DNA from: Planctomycetia bacterium | GTDB lineage: Bacteria; Planctomycetota; Planctomycetia; Pirellulales; JACPPG01 | Reading direction: 5' to 3' | NCBI GenBank assembly: GCA_016191115.1 | Contig: JACPPG010000008.1 | Location: 1-32,095 of the forward strand | DNA length: 32,095 nt | In this document: piece by piece, positions 10,125 through 18,964 of the stretch | Position numbering within the stretch: position 1 is the stretch's first letter | How the letters are laid out: each line of letters opens with the position of its first letter | The notes under the pieces: generated by a model | The model's input: the letters and a program-made list of their open reading frames with translations, nothing else | Told to the model about the DNA's origin: nothing | Database searches by the model: none | Made by a program: the position numbers and the translations under genes

Positions 10125-11341
10125 TATTCGTCGTCCGGCGCAATGGCCTCGAATTTCTCGGTCGAATCAAAGGCGATCGGTAAGATCCCCAACTTGCGGG
10201 CGGCCGCGACGGGAACCGTCTGATACTCGGGGTCTGATTTGTTGAACTTGTCCTTGTTCTTCTCAAGGTCCTCGTTGCCAGCGGCCACGGCGGCGCAGAA
10301 GGTCGCCCACGAGCTCTTCTTGCGCCACGAGTCGTCGACGACGTCTGGGGCGCCCTCGATATGGCGTGGGCCGTCGCCCGGCTCCGAGCCGATCAGCGTT
10401 GTCTCCAGCCCCACAAGCTGCTCGCCTTCCGCGTCGAGAGCGAACGCCAGATAACAATGGCCGGGCACGAAGACCAGCACGGGCTCGATGTCGATCTTGC
10501 GCAGCAGCGACGCGAACAACACGCTGCCGTCGACGCAGTTGGCCTGCGCATTGTTGATCGATTCGTCGATGAGCCGCACGTGCTGGCTGCACACCTCGTC
10601 GGTTTCGGCGGCGGACGTGGTGATGTTGCTGTACCGGACGTCACGTTCGCTCAGGGCATCCCAGAGAGCATACACCTGCCGGTAGACCTCGGCCGGGTCG
10701 CCCGACTGATAGCCGGTAAAGGAATCGACGACTCCATCGTCGAGCGCCTCGCGCAGCACCTTGTCGACAAACGGATGCTGCTCATTCACGTAGGCGGCGA
10801 ACACGAACGACACGTCCGCGGCTTCGCCGTCGTCCTGGACGATCGTAAAGGGGCAATCGTTCACCGAGCGCAACGTGAGCGTCTCAGTGTGCTCCTCGGG
10901 CTCTTCGTCGCCCAGCTCGACGCGGAACGTCACCGACACGGGGATCGACTGCTTGTTCTTGGCCAAGACAGCGTACTTGTACTTGATGCGCGGAAAGATC
11001 GCGTACGTCGTGTCCTCGGCCGACAGTGTGCCGCTGAACGTGCTCGGCTCCAGGATCGCATCACCGCTGATCGTCACCTTGACCGCGAGATCGTCGGAGG
11101 GGGACGTGATTTTCACGCCCAGCACTCCTTGAGAGTCGCCCAGCACTTCGGCGTCGGCGTCCTCATTGACCTGGTCCTCCTCCGGCAGCCGGATGGTGGC
11201 CGTGGCCACGAGGTAAGAAGGAAACAACTGCCGGTCCCAACCGGCGATCGGCGTGAAGTCGGCATGAACGCCGCGCGCTGCAAGGACCAAGAGAGCGGCG
11301 GCCAGAACTCGCGAGCGGAACGTGATGCGGCAGGGCAGCAT
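10124..11341 (-). CDS. Secreted protein with a transglutaminase-like cysteine-protease fold
   Basis: A 405-residue exported protein of unnamed family. A signal peptide (about residues 1-27) is followed by an acidic, probably beta-rich region (30-170). The C-terminal half (about 185-320) follows the transglutaminase-core pattern: NCVDGSVLFASLLR with candidate nucleophile C269, PGHCYLAF with candidate H295, and GLETT, where E313 sits in the position usually held by Asp. The tail resembles others of this type that end in a short helical segment followed by AARKLGILPI. The start was set at ATG 11341 because GGAG lies six bases upstream; ATG 11359 has no ribosome binding site. It is leftward and convergent with the DUF1501 gene. 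It could be a peptidase, a crosslinking enzyme or a catalytically dead binding domain. The function is inferred only from the motif order. Confidence 0.75.
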   Translation of the reverse strand: MLPCRITFRSRVLAAALLVLAARGVHADFTPIAGWDRQLFPSYLVATATIRLPEEDQVNEDADAEVLGDSQGVLGVKITSPSDDLAVKVTISGDAILEPSTFSGTLSAEDTTYAIFPRIKYKYAVLAKNKQSIPVSVTFRVELGDEEPEEHTETLTLRSVNDCPFTIVQDDGEAADVSFVFAAYVNEQHPFVDKVLREALDDGVVDSFTGYQSGDPAEVYRQVYALWDALSERDVRYSNITTSAAETDEVCSQHVRLIDESINNAQANCVDGSVLFASLLRKIDIEPVLVFVPGHCYLAFALDAEGEQLVGLETTLIGSEPGDGPRHIEGAPDVVDDSWRKKSSWATFCAAVAAGNEDLEKNKDKFNKSDPEYQTVPVAAARKLGILPIAFDSTEKFEAIAPDDE

Positions 11342-11440
11342 GGGAATCTCCGGATGCATAGGCGGTTGGTCGACTACTTCGTTCTTACGCGAGCGGGGTG
11401 CGGCCTTTTAAGTTGTAGCCCGCACTTCGGAGGGGAAGTT

Positions 11441-11591
11441 CCCAGGGCCGTTCACAGATTTAAGCTGGACGGCGGCGCGCCGGCGGGAAAGTGGGACAGG
11501 CACCGAGACGAAACGTTGGTCTGAAAGGGCTTGCGCTGTTTATGCTCGGAGCCAGTCCCATTTTCCCGCCTCGCCATTTTGAAAAACAGAA
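11441..11591 (+). repeat. 151-bp palindromic element, copy 1
   Basis: First of three gap-free copies (others at 12927 and 20155); copies 1 and 2 differ at 5 of 151 positions. GGCGGGAAAGTGGGAC (11482-11497) pairs with 11555-11570 over 16 bp, with a single mismatch that is a G-U wobble in RNA. The stem is followed on the inner side by ACAGGCACC on the left and preceded by GGAGCC on the right. This layout resembles REP/MITE sequences mobilised by RAYT-type transposases; that link is inference, and no such transposase is in the window. The rest of the gap (11592-11792) shows no gene, only a palindrome CGCACCCGGGTGCG at 11766-11779 just past the sialidase-like stop. Confidence 0.85.
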
Positions 11592-11792
11592 CGGCCGTGG
11601 CGGAAGTTCCTGCTACCCTTCGCTGATAGGGTTGCACCGAGTGTTCCGGACGTAGCGACGGCATCGCCGCGCCTTGCTACGCTGCGGCCCTTCCAGCCAA
11701 TCGCGCCACGGACGCCGCCGCAACGCCTGGCACCTGCTGGGAAGTCGACGAGGGGCTCTCCGCGGCGCACCCGGGTGCGGCGCCGCAGGCAT

Positions 11793-12875
11793 TCACGGAC
11801 TGAGCTTCAGCTCCGCCAGATAGATCGCCGTGATGAGCCGGTCCTCGGCGTCGCGCTCGTGGCTCGAGTAGTACGACACGAGGGCCCGGCTGTCTTCAAG
11901 CGGCACAAAACCGGGGTATGAGTTGTCTCCGCCGCTTTCGAGCTCGGCGAACTCTTCGAGTCGACCGTCCGCTAGCCAATAGAGCGCCGTGCGCGCGTCG
12001 CCGCTGGTCTTGCGTCCGCCCACCAGCAGGTGCCCTTGCCATCGCGTTACAAGGGGTCCGCCCACCTGCCGGCCCAGGTCCGTCCGCTCCCACTCGCGAT
12101 AAGGGGGCCGCGAACGGCAAAGCTGCGCGTTCTGCCGTCCGCCGCCGCGGGCCACGGCCAGGATCGCGCCGTCGGGCTCGAAAAGAAACGCCGTCTCGTC
12201 GCCGTACTGTTCCTGGAACAGACCGACTTTCGACCACACCAGCCCATCGTCGCTGGCGAGTAGCGCCGACTCGACCGCGTCGGGCTCGGGCTCGTTGGAT
12301 CGCTGAAACTCGTGCTTCCGCCGTCCGCACAGGTACGCCTTGTCGCCGTGCGTGCCCGCGCGCCACACGTAATGGCCGTACGTCCCCTCGAGCATCGTTG
12401 GCCCGTGCCAGGCGGTCCCGTCTTCGCTCCAGGCCGCGTAGCCCAGGTGCTCGTTCAAATCGCGGACGGTGGGCGTCGAATCGCCGCAATACCAGGTCCC
12501 TGTGTAGACGAAGAGCTTGTCGCGAAAGACCAGGAAGTGCGGATCGCGCGTGTCGCGCCGGGCCACGCAAAACCGGTGGACCTGATTCCACGACCGCCCG
12601 TCGTCGCCGGCCAGCACGACGATCGACGACGTGGGGTGAACGCCGTGGCCGTCCGGACAACTGCGAAACGTCAGATAGTGGCGCCCCTTGAAGCGGCACA
12701 GATCGGTGAACGCATTGTGCTCGCCGTTGTGAAAGACGCGCCGGACCGATTCGACCGAGACCGTCGGGAGTTTCGGCTCGCCGCCAACGGCCGCCAGGGG
12801 CAACGGGCCCGCACACAACAAGGCCATCACCCCGTGGATCGTGTGTCTCGCCAGTTGCCGAGCGTCGAACAGCAT
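11793..12875 (-). CDS. Secreted sialidase/BNR-repeat-like beta-propeller protein
   Basis: A 360-residue protein with a hydrophobic N-terminal export signal (about residues 11-31). Three Asp-box-like motifs are visible: DDGRSW at 91-96, EDGTAW at 151-156 and DDGLVW at 209-214. They are typical of sialidase-type six-bladed propellers. The N-terminal block HNAFTDLCRFKGR followed by LTFR resembles exo-sialidase-like proteins common in planctomycetes. It may bind or hydrolyse a glycan outside the cytoplasm. Sialic acid itself is not implied, because many BNR proteins have other substrates. ATG 12875 directly precedes the signal and no strong ribosome binding site is seen. The gene is leftward and flanked on both sides by copies of the 151-bp element. 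Confidence 0.75.
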   Translation of the reverse strand: MLFDARQLARHTIHGVMALLCAGPLPLAAVGGEPKLPTVSVESVRRVFHNGEHNAFTDLCRFKGRHYLTFRSCPDGHGVHPTSSIVVLAGDDGRSWNQVHRFCVARRDTRDPHFLVFRDKLFVYTGTWYCGDSTPTVRDLNEHLGYAAWSEDGTAWHGPTMLEGTYGHYVWRAGTHGDKAYLCGRRKHEFQRSNEPEPDAVESALLASDDGLVWSKVGLFQEQYGDETAFLFEPDGAILAVARGGGRQNAQLCRSRPPYREWERTDLGRQVGGPLVTRWQGHLLVGGRKTSGDARTALYWLADGRLEEFAELESGGDNSYPGFVPLEDSRALVSYYSSHERDAEDRLITAIYLAELKLSP

Positions 12876-12926
12876 CAGGGCAGTCTATCAGGCGGACATT
12901 GTGCAGGCGAGTTAGGGAGACAACAC

Positions 12927-13077
12927 CCCAGGGCCGTTCACAGATTTAAGCTTGCCGGCGGCGCACCGGCGGGAAAGTGGGACAGGCACCGAGACGCAAC
13001 GTTGGTCTGAAAGGGCTTGCGCTGTTTATGCTCGGAGCCAGTCCCATTTTCCCGCCTCGCCATTTTGAAGAACAGAA
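12927..13077 (+). repeat. 151-bp palindromic element, copy 2
   Basis: Same orientation as copies 1 and 3, with no insertion or deletion. The stem is 12968-12983 with 13041-13056. It lies between the start of the sialidase-like gene and the 3' end of the outer-membrane efflux gene. It differs from copy 3 at about 5 of 148 positions. Confidence 0.85.
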
Positions 13078-13126
13078 TGACCCTGGACAACACCCAATTC
13101 AGAGGCCCTGCGGACGGCCGCGTTCC

Positions 13127-14719
13127 CTATTTCGCGTGACTCGGCGCCGGAACTTCCTCGGCTTGCGTCGGCGGGGAAACAGCGACTTCCCGGGCACACG
13201 GCATCCCGCAGCCGTGACAGAAGCAGTGCCAGCCGCCTCCCAGCGCGCGGTACACCTCGATCAGATTCGTGGCGATGTCGCCGCGCGTCACGGCCAATTG
13301 GTCCTGCTGCGACACCAAGACCGTCTGGGTGTTGAACACGCGATTGAAGTCCGTGACGCCCGCCTCGAACTGCATCAGCACCAGCTCGACGCTTCGCCGC
13401 GCTTCTTGCACGCTTTCGGCGAGTCGCGCCGCCTGCTGCTGCGATTGCAGGAAGCGCACCAGCGCATCCTCGACCTCGCGACCGGCGTTCAAGGCTGCCT
13501 GCTGATATTCAAGCGCCACCGTTTGCAGTCGCGCGTCCTGGGCCACGATATTGTTGGCGATGCGCCCGTAGTTCAGCACGTTCCACTGAAGGTTAGGGAT
13601 GACAAAGCCCGTAAAGCTGCCGCGGGCGAACAGGTCGCGGATGTCGTTGGACGCGACGCCCACGAATCCATTGAGCGACAGCCGCGGATAGAGGTCCGCC
13701 TCGGCCACGCCGATCTGGGCACTTTGGGCCGCCACCTGTCGCTCGGCCTGGCGGACGTCCGGGCGGCGGCGGAGCAGGTCGGCGGGGATGCCCACGGCCA
13801 CTTCCGGGGGTGCTATGGGAATCGGCGCGGAGGGGAGCTGATTGGCCAGATCGTTGACGGGCATTCCCATCAGGACGCACAGGCTGTTGGCTGCCTGGCG
13901 TCGTCCGGCCTCGAGCGGCGGAATCGTCGATTCCGTCTGGGCAAGGCTCGTGCGGGCTTGCCGCACGTCGAGTTCCGTGGCCAGACCGTTGCGGAATCGC
14001 TGCTCCGCCAGCCGTAGCGACCCGCTTTGGATCTCCACATTCTGCCGGGCGTAGACCAGCCGTTGCTCGAAGGCGCGCATTTGCACGTAGCTCGTGGCCA
14101 CTTCGGACAAGAGCATCACCAGCGTCTCGCCATAGCTTTCGACCGAGGCATCGAGCGTGGCATTGGCCGATTCCACGCTGCGGCGATAGCGGCCCCAGAA
14201 GTCGAGTTCCCAGGACGCGTTGAACCCCGTCGCCCAGACGTTGAAAACGTTGGGCAGCGGCAAGGCGATGTTCTTGGTGATTTGGGCGTGCGCATACGCG
14301 GCCAACGCCGACTGCGATTGGGGAAAGAGGTTGCCGACCGCGATATTCCGCTGGGCCCGGGCCTCGATGATGCGGGTGCCGGCGGCGCGCAAATCGAGGT
14401 TTTGCCGGTAGGCGGTATCCACGAATCCGTTCAGGTGCGGGTCATTGAAGACCAGCCACCAGGCGCAGTCCTGCGCCGGTTCGCTCTTCACGCGCGGATC
14501 CCCCGCGTCGACCCACGAGGGCGCCACGGGCGCGCGGGGCCGCGCGTAGTTAGGCCCGACCTTGAGGCCGTTCGCCCACCATTGCCGCGGACTGCTGCAG
14601 CCGCAGGCCGAAAGCGGGAGGACTGCCGCCAGAGCGACGAGGAACAGATCTCGAAATGACGCGAGTAACGTTCCCTTGGGCCGGGCAAGGGAGCCGATTC
14701 CCGCGGAGTCACCATCCAT
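13127..14719 (-). CDS. NodT/TolC-type outer-membrane efflux lipoprotein
   Basis: A 530-residue outer-membrane factor, the exit duct of a tripartite efflux pump. The hydrophobic N-terminus ends in a lipobox LSAC (36-39), so C39 is the likely lipidated residue. GLKVGPNYARP and the two repeated long helical regions are typical of NodT-family proteins, as are WELDFWGRYRRSVE, RRPDVRQAERQ and RALGGGW near the end. The start is ATG 14719; an upstream in-frame TTG at 14743 is less likely. It is divergent from the adaptor gene 170 bases away and completes an export system with the three rightward genes. Unusual is the tail after RALGGGW, WHCFCHGCGMPCA, with four cysteines and two histidines in 13 residues, where efflux ducts normally have no such cluster. 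It may bind metal or form disulfides. Confidence 0.9.
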   Translation of the reverse strand: MDGDSAGIGSLARPKGTLLASFRDLFLVALAAVLPLSACGCSSPRQWWANGLKVGPNYARPRAPVAPSWVDAGDPRVKSEPAQDCAWWLVFNDPHLNGFVDTAYRQNLDLRAAGTRIIEARAQRNIAVGNLFPQSQSALAAYAHAQITKNIALPLPNVFNVWATGFNASWELDFWGRYRRSVESANATLDASVESYGETLVMLLSEVATSYVQMRAFEQRLVYARQNVEIQSGSLRLAEQRFRNGLATELDVRQARTSLAQTESTIPPLEAGRRQAANSLCVLMGMPVNDLANQLPSAPIPIAPPEVAVGIPADLLRRRPDVRQAERQVAAQSAQIGVAEADLYPRLSLNGFVGVASNDIRDLFARGSFTGFVIPNLQWNVLNYGRIANNIVAQDARLQTVALEYQQAALNAGREVEDALVRFLQSQQQAARLAESVQEARRSVELVLMQFEAGVTDFNRVFNTQTVLVSQQDQLAVTRGDIATNLIEVYRALGGGWHCFCHGCGMPCAREVAVSPPTQAEEVPAPSHAK

Positions 14720-14889
14720 GCCAACCCCGCATTTTGGGAACAATCCGCAATAATCTGGTTACTCGACTACGCGGCAAAGGCGGCATTAGCCCACCGGGCC
14801 TGCGCGGCAAGGACGCCCAAACATGGCGAAACTTTGCCGACAGTTCCGACTTTGACGCGGCGCGGAGGGTCCGGGTATGGTGAGGGCGC
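14720..14889. promoter_or_regulatory. Divergent regulatory region of the efflux locus
   Basis: These 170 bases separate the outward-facing starts of the outer-membrane factor and the adaptor, so both promoters should lie here. I found no convincing pair of -35 and -10 hexamers and no strong palindromic operator. No regulator gene is adjacent. The call rests on gene arrangement alone. Confidence 0.35.
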
Positions 14890-16017
14890 ATGAGACGGAT
14901 AGGGCTCGTTCTGATATTGGTGGCCGCGGCTGCCGCGACGGCCGGTGCGGCGTGGTGGTACATGCGCCGCGGTCACGCGCGGGATGAATTGGCGATCCAC
15001 GGCAACGTCGACTTGCGACAAGTCGACCTGCCTTTCAACAACAGCGAGCGGATCGCCGAGGTGCTGGTCCAGGAAGGGGACCACGTAAAGCGCGGCCAGG
15101 TGTTGGCGCGCCTGGATACGCGACGCCTGGAGCCCCAGGTCGAGCAGGCCGAGGCCCAGGCGATGGCCCAACGGCAAGTCGTCGAGCGGCTGCACAACGG
15201 CAGCCGGCCCGAAGAGATCGCGCAGGCGCGGGCCAACGTCGAATCGGCCAAGGCGGACGCCGCCAACGCCCGGCGGCAATATGACCGGCTTCAGACCCTG
15301 TCGAGCACCTCCAGCGGCGGGGCGGTCAGCCAGCAGGACGTCGACAACGCGAAGGCCGCGCTGGCGATCGCCGACGCCAAGCTGGACGTGAATGAGAAGG
15401 CCCTCGATTTAGCGCTCGCCGGACCGCGCCGCGAAGAAGTCGCCGAGGCCGAGGCACGCTTGCGCGCGAACGAAGCGCAGCTTGCCTTCCTGCGGCAAGA
15501 GCTGGCCGATGCCGAGCTCGTGGCGCCGATGGACGCGGTAGTGCGGACGCGGATCATGGAACCAGGCGAGATGGCTTCCCCGCAAAAGCCGGTCTTCTTG
15601 CTGGCGATCACCGATCCGAAGTGGGTTCGCGCCTACGTGTCGGAGCCTGACTTGGGGAAGGTGCGTCCCGGCATGGCGGCCGAGGTGGGCGTCGACAGCT
15701 TTCCCGACCGGCGCTTTGAAGGCTGGGTGGGGTTCATTTCGCCCGTTGCCGAATTCACACCGAAGGCGGTCCAGACCGAGGAGCTACGCACGAGCCTGGT
15801 GTATGAGGTCCGCGTGTTTGTGAAGGATCCGGACGATGTGCTGCGGCTAGGCATGCCGGCCACGGTCTATCTGCCGCTTGGCGAAAAAGCTGCCGCTCGC
15901 AAGGAATCCTCGGTTTCAACGACGGCGCGCGCTCCCGCATCAGAGGTTGTGGCGCCGCATGAGGACGCGGAGATCGCTGAACCAGCCGCGTCTCCGCCGC
16001 CCGCGGAGAATCCGTGA
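14890..16017 (+). CDS. HlyD/YhiI-type membrane-fusion adaptor of the efflux pump
   Basis: A 375-residue periplasmic adaptor anchored by one N-terminal membrane helix (about residues 3-24). After it come the first half of a lipoyl-like domain (37-77), a long Ala/Glu/Arg-rich coiled-coil hairpin (about 80-200), the second lipoyl half (LVAPMDAVVRTRIMEPGE) and a beta-barrel region. The C-terminal tail is Ala/Ser/Glu-rich and low in complexity. The family links an inner-membrane transporter to an outer-membrane duct. The next gene overlaps its stop by one base (TGATG at 16015-16019), so the two are translationally coupled. Gene order matches E. coli yhiI-rbbA-yhhJ. The exported substrate is unknown. 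Confidence 0.92.
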   Translation: MRRIGLVLILVAAAAATAGAAWWYMRRGHARDELAIHGNVDLRQVDLPFNNSERIAEVLVQEGDHVKRGQVLARLDTRRLEPQVEQAEAQAMAQRQVVERLHNGSRPEEIAQARANVESAKADAANARRQYDRLQTLSSTSSGGAVSQQDVDNAKAALAIADAKLDVNEKALDLALAGPRREEVAEAEARLRANEAQLAFLRQELADAELVAPMDAVVRTRIMEPGEMASPQKPVFLLAITDPKWVRAYVSEPDLGKVRPGMAAEVGVDSFPDRRFEGWVGFISPVAEFTPKAVQTEELRTSLVYEVRVFVKDPDDVLRLGMPATVYLPLGEKAAARKESSVSTTARAPASEVVAPHEDAEIAEPAASPPPAENP

Positions 16018-18956
16018 TGGTCGGCGCCGGCGCATCGACGGTCGTGCTTTCTGGCCGCCACATCGTCAAGACATTTCGGCGCGGCACCGGCGAAATCGTT
16101 CGCGCTCTCGACGGCGTTGCGCTCACCGCCGATCGCGGCATGCTTACCGCGCTCGTAGGTCCGGACGGCGCCGGTAAGACGACGCTTCTGCGGCTCGTCG
16201 CCGGGCTGATGACGGCCGACGACGGGAAGCTCACCGTACTGGGCATCGACGTCGCCGCCGATCCCCAGCAGGTGCAATCGCGCATCGGATACATGCCGCA
16301 AAAGTTCGGGCTGTACGAGGACCTGACCGTTCAAGAGAACCTGGATCTGTATGCCGACTTGCACGGCGTCACCGCGCGCCAGAGGCAAGAGCGCTACCCA
16401 CGGCTCATGGACATGACCGCGCTTGCCCCTTTCACCGATCGCCTGGCGGGGCGGCTGTCGGGCGGGATGAAGCAAAAGTTGGGCCTGGCCTGCACGTTGG
16501 TCCGTTCGCCGGAGTTATTGTTGCTCGACGAACCGACCGTGGGCGTCGATCCGCTCTCGCGCCGCGAGCTGTGGGAGATTATCCAGCAGTTGGTCCGCGA
16601 AGAGGGGCACAGCGTCCTCTTGAGCACGTCCTACCTCGACGAAGCGGAGCGGTGCGAGCACGTCGTCGTCCTGCGGCAGGGGACCGTGCTGGCCGAGGGG
16701 CGGCCGTCGGAAGTGACCGACCTGGTGCGCGGCCGGACCTTTCTCGCCGAGCCTGCGCCGGGGCAAGCCGCCAGCGTGCTCCAGGCGCAGTTCCTGGATG
16801 ATCCCCAGGTCGTCGACGCCGTGCCCGAAGGGGGCCGCGTCCGATTCGTGCTGACCGAGTCGGCCGTGACGGTGGGCCAGCACGAGGAGATCAGGCACGG
16901 CGCGGCGGCCGTCGAGCCGGTCGAGGCGCGATTCGAGGACGGATTCATGGCGCTTGTGCGTCAGGCGACGTCCGAGCCGCGGGTCGCGGGCGCCATGACT
17001 CTCGACCGGCCGCCCGCGGGAACGCGCGACGAAGTGGTCGTGCAAGTCCACGACCTGGTGCGCCGCTTCGGGGCCTTCACAGCGGTCGATCATGTCAACT
17101 TCGAGGTCCGCCGCGGTGAGATCTTCGGGTTGCTCGGCCCGAACGGCGCAGGCAAGACCACGACGTTTCGCATGCTCTGCGGCCTGTTGCCGGCCACCGA
17201 CGGCACGCTGCGGGTGGCCGGCGCCGACCTGCGACACGCCCGCGCGTCGGCGCGGCAGCGCGTGGGTTACGTCGCCCAGAAGTTCTCGCTCTACGGGCAG
17301 CTTTCGGTGACAGAGAACCTGGAGTTCTTCGCCAGCGCGTATGGGCTGTACGGCGCGCGGCGTCGCGACCGCATCAAATGGGCGCTAGCGCAGTTCGAGC
17401 TGACGAGATTCGCCAACCTGCAGAGCGACCAACTGCCCGGAGGCTATCGTCAGCGGCTGGCCATGGCCGCCTCGCTACTGCACGAGCCTGAGATCCTGTT
17501 CCTGGACGAGCCGACCAGTGGGGCCGACCCACTCGCGCGGCGCGAATTCTGGCGGCGGATCACCGCGCTTGCGCAGCAGGGCGTGACGGTGATCGTGACG
17601 ACCCATTTCATGGAGGAAGCCGAATACTGCGACCGGATCGTGATCATGGACGCCGGCCGCGTGCTGGCCCAAGGCACGCCGGCCGAGGTTCGCGGCCACG
17701 CGCGGCCCGAGCCGGGCCGCGCCCCGACGATGGAAGACGCCTTCGTGGCAATCGTCGAGGAGGCCCGCCAGGAGGAAAAACCGACGGCGGCACATGCCAA
17801 ATCGGCTCGCGCCGCGGCCAGGTCATTCGGCGATTTCCTGCCCGCCAAGCTGCGCCGTATCGGGGCGCTCGTGCGCAAGGAGACCCGGCAGCTCATCCGC
17901 GACCCCAGCAGCATCGCCATCGGCGTCATGATGCCGGTCTTACTGATCCTGTTGTTTGGCTATGGTTTGTCGCTCGACGTGAAGAACGTTCCCGTGGCGG
18001 TGGTGCTGGAAGACCCGTCGCCGGAGGCGGCGGAGCTGGCCGCGCGGTTCCAGCTTTCGCGTTATTTTGACGCGACGTTGACCACGTCGATGCCACGGGC
18101 GCTCGAGTTCATGCTCGCTCGCGAAGTCGACGGCATCGTCCGCATTCGCCCCGATTTTGCCCGCCACCTCCAGATCGGTGACGCCGAGGTGCAGATCCTC
18201 GTGCATGGGACGGACTCCAACCGCGCGCGGATTATCCAGAACTACGCCCAGGCCGCGGTCGGCCAATGGGGGGCGCAGCGAGCGGCCGAAGGACGCGCGG
18301 TGCTGGCCGGGCCCGTCGGAATCCAAGAGCGGCTGTGGTTCAACGAAGCCAACGAGAGCCGTTACTTTCTCGTGCCGGGGCTGGTGGTGCTGATCATGAC
18401 GCTGATCGGCGCCTTGCTCACCGCCCTGGTGATGGCTCGCGAGTGGGAGCGCGGCACGCTCGAAGCCATCTTCGTCACCCCCGTGCGGACCGGCGAAATC
18501 CTGCTGGGAAAAACGATCCCCTATTTCGGACTGGGAATGATCGGGCTGGCGCTGTGCATCGTCACGGCGAAGCTGTTGTTCCACGTGCCGCTCCGCGGAT
18601 CGGTGTCGGTGCTCTCTGGCGCGTCGATGCTGTACTTGCTCGTGGCGCTGGCGATCGGCCTTTTGATCTCGTCGGCATTCAAAAGCCAGTTCGTTGCCAG
18701 CCAGGTGGCGATCCTGGTGACGTTCCTGCCGGCCATGATGCTGTCGGGCTTTTTGTTCGATCTGCGCAGCATGCCCACGTTCGTCTGGTTGATCACGTAC
18801 GCGTTGCCGGCGCGGTACTTTGTCGCGCTACTGCAGACGGCATTCCTGGCCGGGAACGTGTGGGCCGTCTACATCCCGAATCTTGCCGTGCTGGCCGTCA
18901 TGGCGGTGGTGCTATTGGTGCTGGCCCGCCTGGCGACGACCAAGAAACTGGCTTGA
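16017..18956 (+). CDS. RbbA/YhiH-type double ABC ATPase fused to an ABC-2 permease
   Basis: A 979-residue fusion with two nucleotide-binding domains and a C-terminal ABC-2 membrane domain. NBD1 has Walker A GPDGAGKT (48-55), signature LSGG (147-150) and Walker B LLLLDEP. The switch position, where ABC ATPases usually have His, is Ser (STSYLDEAE, S205). NBD2 has Walker A GPNGAGKT, a variant signature LPGG (473-476), Walker B ILFLDEP and a normal His (TTHFMEEAE, H530). The membrane domain has one helix near 636-650, a large external loop, then about five helices from 783 to 970. This order matches E. coli RbbA. The ribosome association reported for RbbA cannot be inferred here. The start is ATG 16017, overlapping the adaptor stop by one base. 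It presumably energises export together with the following permease. Confidence 0.93.
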   Translation: MVGAGASTVVLSGRHIVKTFRRGTGEIVRALDGVALTADRGMLTALVGPDGAGKTTLLRLVAGLMTADDGKLTVLGIDVAADPQQVQSRIGYMPQKFGLYEDLTVQENLDLYADLHGVTARQRQERYPRLMDMTALAPFTDRLAGRLSGGMKQKLGLACTLVRSPELLLLDEPTVGVDPLSRRELWEIIQQLVREEGHSVLLSTSYLDEAERCEHVVVLRQGTVLAEGRPSEVTDLVRGRTFLAEPAPGQAASVLQAQFLDDPQVVDAVPEGGRVRFVLTESAVTVGQHEEIRHGAAAVEPVEARFEDGFMALVRQATSEPRVAGAMTLDRPPAGTRDEVVVQVHDLVRRFGAFTAVDHVNFEVRRGEIFGLLGPNGAGKTTTFRMLCGLLPATDGTLRVAGADLRHARASARQRVGYVAQKFSLYGQLSVTENLEFFASAYGLYGARRRDRIKWALAQFELTRFANLQSDQLPGGYRQRLAMAASLLHEPEILFLDEPTSGADPLARREFWRRITALAQQGVTVIVTTHFMEEAEYCDRIVIMDAGRVLAQGTPAEVRGHARPEPGRAPTMEDAFVAIVEEARQEEKPTAAHAKSARAAARSFGDFLPAKLRRIGALVRKETRQLIRDPSSIAIGVMMPVLLILLFGYGLSLDVKNVPVAVVLEDPSPEAAELAARFQLSRYFDATLTTSMPRALEFMLAREVDGIVRIRPDFARHLQIGDAEVQILVHGTDSNRARIIQNYAQAAVGQWGAQRAAEGRAVLAGPVGIQERLWFNEANESRYFLVPGLVVLIMTLIGALLTALVMAREWERGTLEAIFVTPVRTGEILLGKTIPYFGLGMIGLALCIVTAKLLFHVPLRGSVSVLSGASMLYLLVALAIGLLISSAFKSQFVASQVAILVTFLPAMMLSGFLFDLRSMPTFVWLITYALPARYFVALLQTAFLAGNVWAVYIPNLAVLAVMAVVLLVLARLATTKKLA

Positions 18957-18964
18957 GGCGTCCG

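Noticed and set aside
10361..11524. Rightward open frame opposite the transglutaminase-like gene that continues into the 151-bp repeat
   Set aside because: It is antisense to a protein with signal peptide and catalytic motifs, and its end lies in repeat sequence.
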